Notes under the pieces: model-generated
What the model saw: only the letters and a program-made list of their open reading frames with translations
Database searches by the model: none
Told to the model about the DNA's origin: nothing
Shown here: one piece after another, positions 6,255 to 15,845 of the stretch
Position numbering within the stretch: the stretch's first letter is position 1
Layout of the letters: each line of letters opens with the position of its first letter
Translations under genes and position numbers: made by a program
Source of the DNA: an uncultured Bacillota bacterium
GTDB lineage: Bacteria; Bacillota; Dehalobacteriia; UBA4068
Assembly (NCBI GenBank): GCA_934271085.1
Contig: CAKQQU010000019.1
Span: 1 to 24,960 of the forward strand
Direction of reading: 5' to 3'
DNA length: 24,960 nucleotides

Positions 6255-9200
6255 TGCGTCCCTTAAAGCTGACCATAAGCGCTTTCGGCCCCTTTGCAGA
6301 TAAAACCACGGTTGATCTGGCTGCCTTTGGGGAAAGCGGGATATTTCTGATCACCGGGGATACGGGCGCCGGCAAGACCACCATTTTTGACGCTATAACC
6401 TTTGCCCTTTACGGCGAATCCAGCGGAGGAATACGTACAGGTAAAATGCTGCGCAGCGATTTTGCCGCCCCGGATACACCCACCTTTGTGGAACTGATCT
6501 TCAGCTATAGGGGGCAGGAATACACAGTCCGCCGCAACCCGGAATATGACCGGCCTAAACTGCGTGGAGAAGGCATGACCACTCAGCAGGCCACAGCCTG
6601 TCTGATTTTGCCGGACGGCAAGGCCATAGAAGGCATCAGTACCGTAAAAGAAAAAATAGAACAGATCATCGGTGTCAGCCTGGAACAATTTACCCAGATA
6701 GCCATGATAGCCCAGGGTGATTTTATGCGTCTTATCCAGGCTGATACCAATCAGCGCAGCGATATCTTTCGCCGCATCTTTGATACCAGCCTTTACAGCA
6801 GTTTTCAGGATGAGCTGAAAGCCCGCTATGACGCTGCCAAATCTCAATACGAAAGGCTGGAACAGGAACAACTGCAAACTGCCAGAGGCATAAGCTACGA
6901 TAAAGAATGGCTCAACGCTACCCGCTTGCAGGAAATACTCTCCGACGACAAACTTTTTGATATACAGGAGCTGCAGCAGCTTTTGACAGAGCTGACAGCC
7001 GACCAGGAAGCCGCTAAAAAGCAGATAGACCGGCGACTGGAGCAGCTGGAGCTGCGGCTGGCGGATAATCAGTGCAGCTATACTCAACTGGCGGAAAGGG
7101 AGAATCTGCGGCAATCTCTGGAGCAGGCCCGACAGCAATATGCAAAGCTGCAGCAGGAAAAGCCCTTCCGGGATAAACAGCGCCGTCAGCTTGCCGCAGC
7201 AGAAGAAGGGGCGGGTATCAAACCGCTGTACGATAAATACGATCAGTTTTATCAGGATATTCAAAAAAACAGCGAGGAGATAAGCCAGCTCCAGGCAGAG
7301 CTGGCAAAGGAGAAGTCTCTTCTGGAACAATTAGAGAATGCCCTGACTCAGGAGCAGGCAGCCGAGCCAGACCGCCAAAAGTTGGAACGCAAGATTGGCG
7401 CACTACAGGAAAAGATGGATCTTTATCAGCAGTTGGCTGACGCTCGCCAGGCGGAAACTGAGGCCAGGGAAAAGCATGACCGGTATCAAAAAGGCCTGGA
7501 TAATATCAAAAAAGAAAGGGAGCGACTGCAGCAGGAAACAGAGCAGCTTACCGACTATATCAGCCATTTGCAGGAGGATCAGGTCCTGCTAGCGGATTTA
7601 CTGCTGCAGCTGCAGCAGGCAAAACAGCAGGCTGACGCAAGCAAAAAGCAGCTTGACATATGGGAAAAACTTCAAAAAGATAATACCACTCTGGCACAAA
7701 TGGAAGAGCTTACCTCCCGGCTGGCCGATGAGCTGGCGCAGAAAAACGCGGAATACGGCGAAACCTTAAGCCTTTTTCTCAAAAACCAGGCTGGCCTGCT
7801 GGCAGAAAATCTGCAGCCGGGACAGCCCTGCCCTGTTTGCGGCTCCTGCCAGCACCCGTCACCTGCGGTAAAAGCAGCCCGCGTCTGCGATAAGCAGCAG
7901 TTGGCTGCCGCACAGGAGCAGCTTGATGCCGCCCGCAAAGCTGCAGAGAAGCAAAGCCAAAAAACCGCTGTTTTCCGCTCCCAGTTTGCGCAGACCCAAA
8001 AACAACTGCTGAAAGAAAGCTGCTTTGAAGATATAGCGCAGCTGGCAGAAAGGCTGCCCCGGCTGCAAAAGGATGACCAGGCCCGGCTGCAGAAGCTGGA
8101 AGGCCAGGTAAAGCAACTGGCAGATACCAAAGATAAGCTTGACCAAAGCAAACAGCAGCTCTCTGACAAGCAGGCGGAAATCACAAATCTGGACAGTCGC
8201 ATCAAAAATGGCGAAGCCGAGCTGGAAAGTGTCAGCACTCAGGCCCAGGAACAGGCGTCCCTGGCCGCGGCTATTTCGCAGCAGCTAAGCTATGACACCA
8301 AAGAAAAGGCAGAATCAGAGCTGACACGGCTGCAGCAGGAACTGCAGGACAGCCGGGAAAAGCTGGCTGCAGCCCAGCAAAATCTGGAGAAGGCCCAAAG
8401 GGACAATACTGCCCAAAAGACCCGCCTCAGCGAAAAAGAGGAGCGCCGGCAGCATCTTCAAAGCAGCCTGGATACAGCGCAGCAGGAATATACGCAGGCG
8501 CTGGCTGCCAGCACGTTTGGGGCTGGGGGCCACTGGCAAAGCGCGCTTATGGAGAAAAAGCAACTGGACGATCTCCGCAATGAGCTACAGGAATATGACA
8601 AGGCCCTGCATCAGGCGGCTGCCCTCAGCCAGCAGGTACCGCCGCCGGATGATGAGGCCGGGCTGGCGCAAAAGCTGGAAGAAGAAAAAAGACAACTGGC
8701 TGCTGAAAAGGATCTGGCCAATCAGGAAAATATGGAGCTTTACGGGCAGTTGAAAAATAACCGCAATATCCGGCTTAGGCTGGAGCAAGACCTTTCCCGG
8801 GGGAAAGAGGCCGCTGCTGAATACGCCATGCTGCGGGATCTGTACGATACCACTGCAGGCAAGCTCAGTAAAAGGCATCTGGCTTTTGAACGGTATATCC
8901 AGGCTGCCTATTTCGACCGTATAATCAACGAGGCCAATAAAAGGCTGGCGCAAATGACCGACGGCCAGTACCGTCTGCTGCGCAAAGAGGATAGCAGCGG
9001 CACCGGCCAGATGGGACTGGATCTGGATATTCTGGACTACTGGACAGGCAAGATCAGAGATGTGCGCACTCTCTCCGGCGGCGAATCCTTTAAAGCAGCG
9101 CTCTCTATGGCTCTGGGTCTTTCCGATGTTATCCAACAGTATGCCGGCGGCGTACAGCTGGATTCCATGTTCATCGATGAGGGCTTCGGTTCTCTGGACA

Positions 9201-9361
9201 GCGAATCACGGGATAAGGCCATTGCTATACTCAACCGGCTTTCCGGCCAGCATAAGCTGATAGGTATAATTTCTCATGTTGAAGAATTACGCCGCAGTAT
9301 AGATAAAAAGCTGATAATAAAAAAGGATATCAAGGGCAGCCATATTTCCCAGGAATTATAG
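6254..9361 (+). CDS. sbcC: SbcC exonuclease subunit (Rad50-like ATPase)
   Basis: This 1035-aa SMC/Rad50-type ATPase partners SbcD. It has Walker A GDTGAGKT (35-42), a Q-loop in AQGDFMRLI, a long coiled coil broken by the zinc hook CPVC (Cys526 and Cys529), a return coiled coil, the ABC signature LSGGES (940-945), Walker B MFIDEG (972-977) and an H-loop ISHVEEL near the end. All catalytic elements are intact and the length is typical. The start overlaps the sbcD stop by one base. ATP binding closes the heads and gates SbcD; the hook dimerises the arm tips. The gene is followed by a strong terminator, so sbcDC is a two-gene operon. Confidence 0.97.
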   Translation: MRPLKLTISAFGPFADKTTVDLAAFGESGIFLITGDTGAGKTTIFDAITFALYGESSGGIRTGKMLRSDFAAPDTPTFVELIFSYRGQEYTVRRNPEYDRPKLRGEGMTTQQATACLILPDGKAIEGISTVKEKIEQIIGVSLEQFTQIAMIAQGDFMRLIQADTNQRSDIFRRIFDTSLYSSFQDELKARYDAAKSQYERLEQEQLQTARGISYDKEWLNATRLQEILSDDKLFDIQELQQLLTELTADQEAAKKQIDRRLEQLELRLADNQCSYTQLAERENLRQSLEQARQQYAKLQQEKPFRDKQRRQLAAAEEGAGIKPLYDKYDQFYQDIQKNSEEISQLQAELAKEKSLLEQLENALTQEQAAEPDRQKLERKIGALQEKMDLYQQLADARQAETEAREKHDRYQKGLDNIKKERERLQQETEQLTDYISHLQEDQVLLADLLLQLQQAKQQADASKKQLDIWEKLQKDNTTLAQMEELTSRLADELAQKNAEYGETLSLFLKNQAGLLAENLQPGQPCPVCGSCQHPSPAVKAARVCDKQQLAAAQEQLDAARKAAEKQSQKTAVFRSQFAQTQKQLLKESCFEDIAQLAERLPRLQKDDQARLQKLEGQVKQLADTKDKLDQSKQQLSDKQAEITNLDSRIKNGEAELESVSTQAQEQASLAAAISQQLSYDTKEKAESELTRLQQELQDSREKLAAAQQNLEKAQRDNTAQKTRLSEKEERRQHLQSSLDTAQQEYTQALAASTFGAGGHWQSALMEKKQLDDLRNELQEYDKALHQAAALSQQVPPPDDEAGLAQKLEEEKRQLAAEKDLANQENMELYGQLKNNRNIRLRLEQDLSRGKEAAAEYAMLRDLYDTTAGKLSKRHLAFERYIQAAYFDRIINEANKRLAQMTDGQYRLLRKEDSSGTGQMGLDLDILDYWTGKIRDVRTLSGGESFKAALSMALGLSDVIQQYAGGVQLDSMFIDEGFGSLDSESRDKAIAILNRLSGQHKLIGIISHVEELRRSIDKKLIIKKDIKGSHISQEL

Positions 9362-9380
9362 AAAAACTTGCCAAAGCAGG

Positions 9381-9429
9381 AAAATCACCTGTTGATTGCG
9401 AAAATACAGCAATCAATAGGTGATTTTTT
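9381..9429 (+). terminator. Terminator of sbcDC
   Basis: A 19-bp hairpin (9381-9399 with 9409-9427, one G-T wobble, 9-base loop) ends in a six-base T-run (9424-9429). It starts 20 bases after the sbcC stop. An A-run at the left foot means it could also act on the minus strand. Only 35 bases separate it from the dnaG ATG, and I see no convincing dnaG promoter there. Confidence 0.93.
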
Positions 9430-9464
9430 GTTTACAGGTATATTTTTAGTATATTGGAGGAAAA

Positions 9465-11276
9465 ATGGCCGGTAGGATACCCCAGGAAACACTGGATGAG
9501 ATCATGAGCCGCTGCGATATAGTGGAGATCGTAGAGGAATATGTGCCTTTGCAGAAAAAGGGCAGAAACTACTTTGGTCTCTGTCCTTTTCACGGGGAGG
9601 ATACAGCCAGTTTTTCCGTAAATCCGGACAAACAGTTCTATAAGTGTTTCGGATGCGGCGAAGGGGGCAATGTGATCAGCTTCATCATGAAGATAGAGAA
9701 TCTGTCCTTTCCGGAAGCTGCCCGCAAACTGGCCGACCGCTGCGGCATAGTCATTCCCGAAAAAGAGCTTTCCCAGGAACAGCTTGCCGCCCGGCAGGAA
9801 AAGCAAAGCCTGCTGACAGCCCACAGCGAGGCTGCCCAGTTCTATTCAGCCATTCTTCCCTCATCTCCGGCTGCTTTAGCCTATTTGCGCAAGAGGGGTA
9901 TAGACCAGGCTATGGTGGAACGCTTTGGCCTTGGTTTCGCGCCGGAGGCTGATTGGCAGGCTCTGACCAAGCATCTCACCGCCAAGGGCTACAGCGAAAA
10001 CCTGCTTATCAAAGCCGGGCTGATCAGCCGCAGCGCCAGGAACGGCCGTTGCTTTGATAAATTCCACGGCCGGCTGATCTTCCCTATCCGGGACAACAGA
10101 GGAACAGTGATAGCTTTCGGAGGCAGGGCCATAGGGGATGAGCAGCCCAAATATCTTAATTCCATGAGCACCCCCATTTATAACAAATCTGCCCATCTGT
10201 TTGCCCTGGATCTGGCGGCAGCCACCATCTCCAAAGAAAAGACCGTCTATATCATGGAGGGGTATATGGACGTACTCACAGCCCATCAGTACGGCATAAC
10301 CAACGCAGTGGCTTCACTGGGAACCGCTTTTACAGAGCAGCAGGCCCGCCTGCTGCAAAGGCTGGCTCCGCCCTCCCCTGAAAAATTGCAGGTTTTACTG
10401 TCTTTCGATGGAGACGGTGCCGGTGCCAAGGCGGCTATGGCCTCCCTGGAAAAGCTTTCGCGCTGCTCTTTTGCAGAAGCAAAAGTTGTTGTTTATCCGC
10501 AGAAACTGGATCCTGATGAATTCCTGCGCAAATACGGCCTGCGGGGCTGGGCCCGGCTGATGGAAAAATACTGCTATCCCCTGCTGGATTATCTGCTGCT
10601 GCGCTCTATGGAGCGGCATGATAAAGAAACTGCCAGCGGCAAAGGGGCTATCGTGTCAGATCTGCTGCCAGCCATTGCCGCAGCCCCAAGCCAAACCGAG
10701 CGGGAAAGTTTTATCCGCCGCCTGGCCAGGGAACTGCAGGTAAGCGATACCGCTATTTACGCAGACCTGGCAAAAAGCGGCTTGCTGGATAAAAAGAGCC
10801 CACGGCCTGCTGCAATCAGCCGCCCTGCCCCGGACCGGCAGCAACAGCAGACCGCCGGAAGCCCGGCTTGCCTGCAGCTTCTATCACTGGCCATAGGCAA
10901 TAAAGAAATTTTTGATATGGCCAAAAGGGAACTGGGCGAAGATTTTGGCTCCACCACCCAAGAACGCCGGCTGATAGAACTGATAAACGGTCTGGGCAGT
11001 GACTATGATTTTCAGCCAAATTCATTATTCAATCATCTGAGCGAAGAAAATGAAGGGTTACGGCAATTTATGTTGAAATTATTAGAATCAGATATTGCCG
11101 CAGAAGATTCGACTGCTTTTGCGCAAAGTTGTATCGCCATTATCCGCCAGGAAAAGATCAGAGAAAAAATAAATGAGATCAACCGCAAACTGACAACGAC
11201 GGAGTCAACCGGCGAGGACTATCACCAGCTTCTCGCGGAAAAACAGCGTCTATCGACCTTACTCCACAATTCCTGA
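9465..11276 (+). CDS. dnaG: DNA primase
   Basis: This 603-aa primase synthesises RNA primers at the replication fork together with the DnaB helicase. The N-terminal CHC2 zinc-binding domain has ligands Cys40, His43, Cys61 and Cys64. It is followed by the catalytic core with a TOPRIM domain: the metal-binding glutamate is in IMEGYMDV, and the acidic pair is in LSFDGDGAG. The C-terminal part (about 430-603) is the divergent helicase-interaction domain. GGAGG sits 4 bases before the ATG. rpoD follows 35 bases later in the same direction, the usual macromolecular-synthesis arrangement, but no rpsU gene precedes it in this window. Length equals that of typical Bacillota primases. Confidence 0.97.
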   Translation: MAGRIPQETLDEIMSRCDIVEIVEEYVPLQKKGRNYFGLCPFHGEDTASFSVNPDKQFYKCFGCGEGGNVISFIMKIENLSFPEAARKLADRCGIVIPEKELSQEQLAARQEKQSLLTAHSEAAQFYSAILPSSPAALAYLRKRGIDQAMVERFGLGFAPEADWQALTKHLTAKGYSENLLIKAGLISRSARNGRCFDKFHGRLIFPIRDNRGTVIAFGGRAIGDEQPKYLNSMSTPIYNKSAHLFALDLAAATISKEKTVYIMEGYMDVLTAHQYGITNAVASLGTAFTEQQARLLQRLAPPSPEKLQVLLSFDGDGAGAKAAMASLEKLSRCSFAEAKVVVYPQKLDPDEFLRKYGLRGWARLMEKYCYPLLDYLLLRSMERHDKETASGKGAIVSDLLPAIAAAPSQTERESFIRRLARELQVSDTAIYADLAKSGLLDKKSPRPAAISRPAPDRQQQQTAGSPACLQLLSLAIGNKEIFDMAKRELGEDFGSTTQERRLIELINGLGSDYDFQPNSLFNHLSEENEGLRQFMLKLLESDIAAEDSTAFAQSCIAIIRQEKIREKINEINRKLTTTESTGEDYHQLLAEKQRLSTLLHNS

Positions 11277-11311
11277 AACCGGGAAAGCTTTAACAAAGAA
11301 AGGAAATTCAG

Positions 11312-12430
<1,119 letters not shown>

Positions 12431-12483
12431 ATATATACTCGTTTTGCCCTGCTTAATCTACATCATTTAATACAATCATAAAG

Positions 12484-12518
12484 AAGGACGCATAAGCATA
12501 GACTTATGCGTCCTTTTT
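12484..12518. terminator. Terminator after rpoD, probably bidirectional
   Basis: A perfect 13-bp hairpin (12484-12496 with 12503-12515, 6-base loop) is followed on plus by T12514-12518. On the minus strand the foot continues into a looser T-rich stretch, so it may also end the ybaK transcript, whose stop codon is about 20 bases away. Confidence 0.9.
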
Positions 12519-12538
12519 ATACTTTTGCCGCCAGTCAA

Positions 12539-13027
12539 TTATTTGATCAGATCCGCATATTCCGCGCCGATCAATTTCACCAGATTATCCGGCGCGGTCT
12601 CTATCTGAAAGCCTATCTTGCCGGCAGAAAAAACTATCGTATCCTGCAAAATGGCTGTTTCGTCCACAAAAGTGGGGTAAGGCTTTTTCATGCCTATAGG
12701 TGAACACCCGCCATGGATATAACCGGTGTTTTTCAACAACTCTTTGGAGGGCAGCATTTCTATGTTTTTTTCCCCGGCTGCTTTGGCAGCCTTTTTCAGA
12801 TCCAGCTCCTCCGCCACCGGTATGACAAAAACATAAAATCCACCGGATGCGCCTACTGTTACCAGAGTTTTGAATACTTGCTCCACAGGATAACCCAGGC
12901 GCTGAGCTGCGGTAACCCCATCCAGCTTGCCGTCACCCACCTGATAGCTGTGAGCAGTGTACTCTACCCCGGCTGCGTCCAGCAGACGCATGGCATTGGT
13001 TTTGGCAACGTCTTTTTCCTTGGCCAT
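12539..13027 (-). CDS. ybaK: YbaK/EbsC family Cys-tRNA(Pro) deacylase
   Basis: This 162-aa cytoplasmic protein has the YbaK/ProRS-editing fold. Characterised members hydrolyse Cys-tRNA mischarged on tRNA(Pro), a common error of prolyl-tRNA synthetase. The FKTL motif contains the expected essential lysine (Lys53), and the late GGCSPIGMKKP motif is the family hallmark. The start is well supported: AAGGAGG lies 7 bases before the ATG. It lies 19 bases downstream of the FAD dehydrogenase gene on the same strand, so the two are probably one transcript, without an obvious functional link. Confidence 0.92.
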   Translation of the reverse strand: MAKEKDVAKTNAMRLLDAAGVEYTAHSYQVGDGKLDGVTAAQRLGYPVEQVFKTLVTVGASGGFYVFVIPVAEELDLKKAAKAAGEKNIEMLPSKELLKNTGYIHGGCSPIGMKKPYPTFVDETAILQDTIVFSAGKIGFQIETAPDNLVKLIGAEYADLIK

Positions 13028-13046
13028 GATCAGACCTCCTTAAAGC

Positions 13047-14432
13047 TTATCCCTGGTATTTATCAACCAGGCGGCGGGCTACATAAACGCCGGAGGCAGA
13101 AGCCTGGGAAAGCGAATGGGTAACTCCGGAACCGTCGCCCACCACATAAAGATTGGGTATGCAGGTCATCAGCCTGTCATCCACAGCTACCCGGGAATTG
13201 TAGAATTTGACCTCCACTCCGTAAAGCAGGGTATCTTCATTGGCAGTACCGGGAGCTATCTTGTCCAAAGCATAGATCATTTCGATAATGCTGTCCAGCT
13301 GGCGTTTTGGTATTACCAGAGAAAGATCGCCAGCAGTGGCCTTAAGGGTCGGACGGGTAAAGCATTTTTCCATCCGCCGTGGAGAGCTGCGGCGGCCCTT
13401 GACCAGATCGCCAAAGCGCTGCAGCAGCACACCGCCGCCCAACATATTGGAAAGCCTGGCGATATGCTCGCCGTAACCGTTGCTGTCAGTAAAGGGCTCT
13501 GTGAAGCAGTTGCTCACCAAAATGGCAAAGTTGGTGTTTTCGGTACGCAGGGAAGGATCTGCATAGCTGTGGCCGTTAACGGTGATGATACCGTTGGTAT
13601 TTTCCGCGACCACCTCGCCGTAAGGATTCATGCAGAAGGTACGCACCATATCATTATATTTATCGGTTTTATAAACGATCTTGCTTTCATATACCTCGTC
13701 GGTGATCTCCTTAAACACCTCGGCAGGCAGCTCCACCCGCACGCCGATATCCACCCGGTTGCTCTTGGTCTCTATGCCGAATTTATCGCAGATCTCCGAG
13801 ATCCAGCGGGAACCGCTGCGGCCGCCGGTAAGCACCAGATCATGACAGCAATATTCTTTACCGTCGCTGGTGGTCAGGCGGAAATCCCCGTTATCCAGAT
13901 GTTCCACATCGGTAACGGCTACCCCAAAGATAGTGGGTACTCTGTCCTTGGTGAATTTATACATCTTGGACAGCAGCTCCACATTGCGGTCTGTGCCCAG
14001 ATGTCTGACCTTGGCGTCCAGCAAATAAAGATTATGCTGCAGGGCCTTGGTTTTAAGCTGGCTGTTGGCGGTGGAATACAATTTAGCCTCAGCGCCGCCT
14101 AAAGAGCAAAGAACACTGTCCACATATTCCATCAGATCCATGGCGGTATCTTCCCCGATATAGGTATGCAGATCGCCGCCGAATTTAGTAGTAATATTAT
14201 ATTTACCGTCAGAAAGAGTACCGGCGCCGCCATATCCGTTCATAATATGGCATGGCTGGCATTTGATGCAGCGGTCGGTCCTGCCCATGGTTATGGGACA
14301 AAGCCGCTGTTCCAGACAGCGTCCCCGCTCTATCATCAGCACGCTGGCATTGTTATCGCGATAAGTCAGCTCGTATGCGGCAAATACCCCGGCTGCGCCT
14401 GCGCCAACTATGATAATGTCATATTGTTCCAT
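13047..14432 (-). CDS. FAD-dependent dehydrogenase (COG2509-type NAD(P)/FAD oxidoreductase)
   Basis: This 461-aa flavoprotein has an N-terminal dinucleotide-binding motif VGAGAAG (residues 9-15) with the acidic strand end at IERG, and a C-terminal FAD-contact motif VVGDGSGVTHSLSQA. The family is widespread in anaerobes and annotated only as an FAD-dependent dehydrogenase; its substrate is unknown to me. Just after the FAD fold start is a cysteine-rich loop: Cys39, Cys45, Cys55, Cys58 and Cys61, the last three spaced CxxCxxC, followed by NGYGGAGTLSDGK. AAGGAGG lies 5 bases before the ATG. It is the first gene of a two-gene operon with ybaK. Confidence 0.85.
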   Translation of the reverse strand: MEQYDIIIVGAGAAGVFAAYELTYRDNNASVLMIERGRCLEQRLCPITMGRTDRCIKCQPCHIMNGYGGAGTLSDGKYNITTKFGGDLHTYIGEDTAMDLMEYVDSVLCSLGGAEAKLYSTANSQLKTKALQHNLYLLDAKVRHLGTDRNVELLSKMYKFTKDRVPTIFGVAVTDVEHLDNGDFRLTTSDGKEYCCHDLVLTGGRSGSRWISEICDKFGIETKSNRVDIGVRVELPAEVFKEITDEVYESKIVYKTDKYNDMVRTFCMNPYGEVVAENTNGIITVNGHSYADPSLRTENTNFAILVSNCFTEPFTDSNGYGEHIARLSNMLGGGVLLQRFGDLVKGRRSSPRRMEKCFTRPTLKATAGDLSLVIPKRQLDSIIEMIYALDKIAPGTANEDTLLYGVEVKFYNSRVAVDDRLMTCIPNLYVVGDGSGVTHSLSQASASGVYVARRLVDKYQG

Positions 14433-14470
14433 ATACTCCTCCTTGATCCGCTGTAATCTCGAACTTATAT

Positions 14471-14478
14471 ATTATAGC
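14471..14478 (-). promoter_or_regulatory. Extended -10 promoter of the FAD dehydrogenase-ybaK operon
   Basis: On the minus strand, TG, one base and TATAAT (TATAAT at 14476-14471) form an extended -10 element about 38 bases before the ATG. No good -35 hexamer is seen at normal spacing, which extended -10 promoters tolerate. Confidence 0.55.
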
Positions 14479-14794
14479 ACATCCTTGCCCAACATACCAC
14501 AAACAGTTTTCATTTATTAAATAATTATTAGCAAAAAAAGTCGAATATTAGCATCTGCCATTTTAGCTGGATAAAAAAATGAACATGCTTTTGCAATGTC
14601 AGCGTTAGCGTTAAAACAAGACCAGCTTTTAGCAGATAACTTAGCGGATACTAGAAAAAATTAAAATTTTTATACCTTTTTTGTCCACAAAAAGAAGGAG
14701 TTGAGCCCACCATGTTTTAGCTGCACTTTTGATAAACAGTATTAATTATCAGCAATTTTTTCCCCAGTTTATCCACAGCCCATATTCATTATTA

Positions 14795-14829
14795 AGAATA
14801 AAAATACAGGGGTATGTATCCCCCTGTAT
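14795..14829 (-). terminator. Terminator of the obg-nadD-yqeK-rsfS operon
   Basis: A 9-bp stem (ATACAGGGG 14804-14812 pairing with 14821-14829, 8-base loop) is followed on the minus strand by a T-rich tail (14803-14795). It lies about 36 bases after the rsfS stop codon. Confidence 0.85.
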
Positions 14830-14865
14830 AATCCCTGCGAAATGATGTTTTCACGGTTTTACGCT

Positions 14866-15213
14866 TTAGTATTCGCTCCTTTCGGCATCTCCCCACAGGC
14901 GTTCCAGATCATAATGCTCCCTGGTTTCCGGCAAAAAGATGTGCACGATCACCTGACCAAGGTCCATCAGTATCCAGTTTGCTTCATTATAGCCCTCTAT
15001 ACGCAAAGGCGGTTGTCCTTCCGCCTTCATTCCCTCTTCGATATTATCGCAGATAGACTGGGCCTGACGGGTATTGGATGCAGTCATAAGCAAAAAATAA
15101 TCACATATAGTGGTAAGATCGCTGAGCCGCAGGCTCACCAGATCACGGGCTTTTTTATCAGCGGAAAGCTCAACGCATTTTTGCAGCATGGTTTCGGCAC
15201 TAAATCCAGTCAT
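14866..15213 (-). CDS. rsfS: Ribosomal silencing factor RsfS
   Basis: This 115-aa RsfS/Iojap-family protein binds ribosomal protein uL14 on the 50S subunit and blocks subunit joining when nutrients are scarce. Family hallmarks are visible: ADKKARDLVSLRLSDLT, CDYFLLMTASNTRQAQSI, and the EGYNEANWILMDLGQVIVHIF block near the C-terminus. An earlier ATG at 15225 exists, but its codons ATG GAG GTA themselves form the GGAGG ribosome binding site for the ATG at 15213 (7-base spacing), so 15213 is chosen. It is the last gene of the obg operon; the gap to yqeK is about 20 bases. Confidence 0.95.
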   Translation of the reverse strand: MTGFSAETMLQKCVELSADKKARDLVSLRLSDLTTICDYFLLMTASNTRQAQSICDNIEEGMKAEGQPPLRIEGYNEANWILMDLGQVIVHIFLPETREHYDLERLWGDAERSEY

Positions 15214-15233
15214 AAATACCTCCATATCTCTCT

Positions 15234-15830
15234 TTAAGAACGTTGCTGTTTTCTATTTCTGTAAAATTCCCATATTTCCTGCGTACGGGGATGAACCTCG
15301 CCGTCTTTATCCCGTACATATTTCATACAGTGTTCCAAAGAAAACTCCATGGCCCGCTCAAGATCTTCATAAGCCAGTTTACGCAACTGCTCCAAGCCAT
15401 CCCAGGGTTTGCGGTTAGGCTCGATCTTGTCGGCAAGAAAAACTATCATGTCGAAAGAAGACATATCCTTGTCAGGAAGAGTATGGCAGCGGATAGCTTT
15501 TTCGATCTCCTCATCTTCTATATCCCATTCATCAATAAGCATGGCTGCCGCTACCGGACCGTGAAGCAGATCAGGATGATCCAGAGTCCAGCTATCCACC
15601 GGTATCCCGTAAAGGATACTGAGAGAAAGGAGCTGCTCTTCAGGCCAGCTCTTGGCACTGTCATGAAGTAATCCGGCAAGGTAAGCCTTGGTTTCGTCCA
15701 AATGCCAGTGACGGGCCAGATCCCTGGCTGTATCCGCCACGCCCAGAGAATGTATGTAGCGGCTGGGCCACAGCCTGTCCTGCAGCAACTGACGCATATT
15801 ATCCAAATCTATCAAAGAAAAATCCTGCAC
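15234..15830 (-). CDS. yqeK: YqeK family HD-domain hydrolase (symmetrical Ap4A hydrolase)
   Basis: This 198-aa HD-domain phosphohydrolase has metal ligands recognisable as His27 (YIHSLGV), the His56-Asp57 pair (LLHDSAK), further histidines around 85-90 and 115, and the later aspartate in FLADKIEPNR. Bacillota YqeK proteins split diadenosine tetraphosphate symmetrically into two ADP. The start is a GTG at 15830 with AAGG about 8 bases upstream. It lies 15 bases after nadD, a constant neighbour in Bacillota; in some lineages the two are fused. Confidence 0.94.
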   Translation of the reverse strand: MQDFSLIDLDNMRQLLQDRLWPSRYIHSLGVADTARDLARHWHLDETKAYLAGLLHDSAKSWPEEQLLSLSILYGIPVDSWTLDHPDLLHGPVAAAMLIDEWDIEDEEIEKAIRCHTLPDKDMSSFDMIVFLADKIEPNRKPWDGLEQLRKLAYEDLERAMEFSLEHCMKYVRDKDGEVHPRTQEIWEFYRNRKQQRS

Positions 15831-15845
15831 GATAACACCTTCTTT

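Larger units (their letters stand above)
14433..14865. other. Non-coding gap between the FAD dehydrogenase and rsfS
   Basis: This 433-base A+T-rich gap lies upstream of the FAD dehydrogenase and downstream of the rsfS stop. It contains the dehydrogenase promoter (14471-14478) and a potential long-range paired structure (14553-14637). It also has two DnaA-box-like sequences, TTGTCCACA at 14681-14689 and TTATCCACA at 14769-14777, and a weak A+T hairpin with a T-run (14730-14761). The minus-strand terminator of the obg operon is at 14795-14829. No convincing protein-coding frame is present: an AAGGAG at 14695-14700 precedes only a two-codon frame. Confidence 0.6.

Noticed and set aside
6263..7330. 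Long minus-strand open frame inside sbcC (355 codons)
   Set aside because: It is antisense to an intact, fully motif-bearing sbcC, has no ribosome binding site and encodes a composition typical of a reverse-complement shadow.
14433..14865. Replication origin (oriC) call
   Set aside because: Only two DnaA-like boxes, no box cluster, and no dnaA, dnaN, rpmH or parAB nearby; kept as an observation only.
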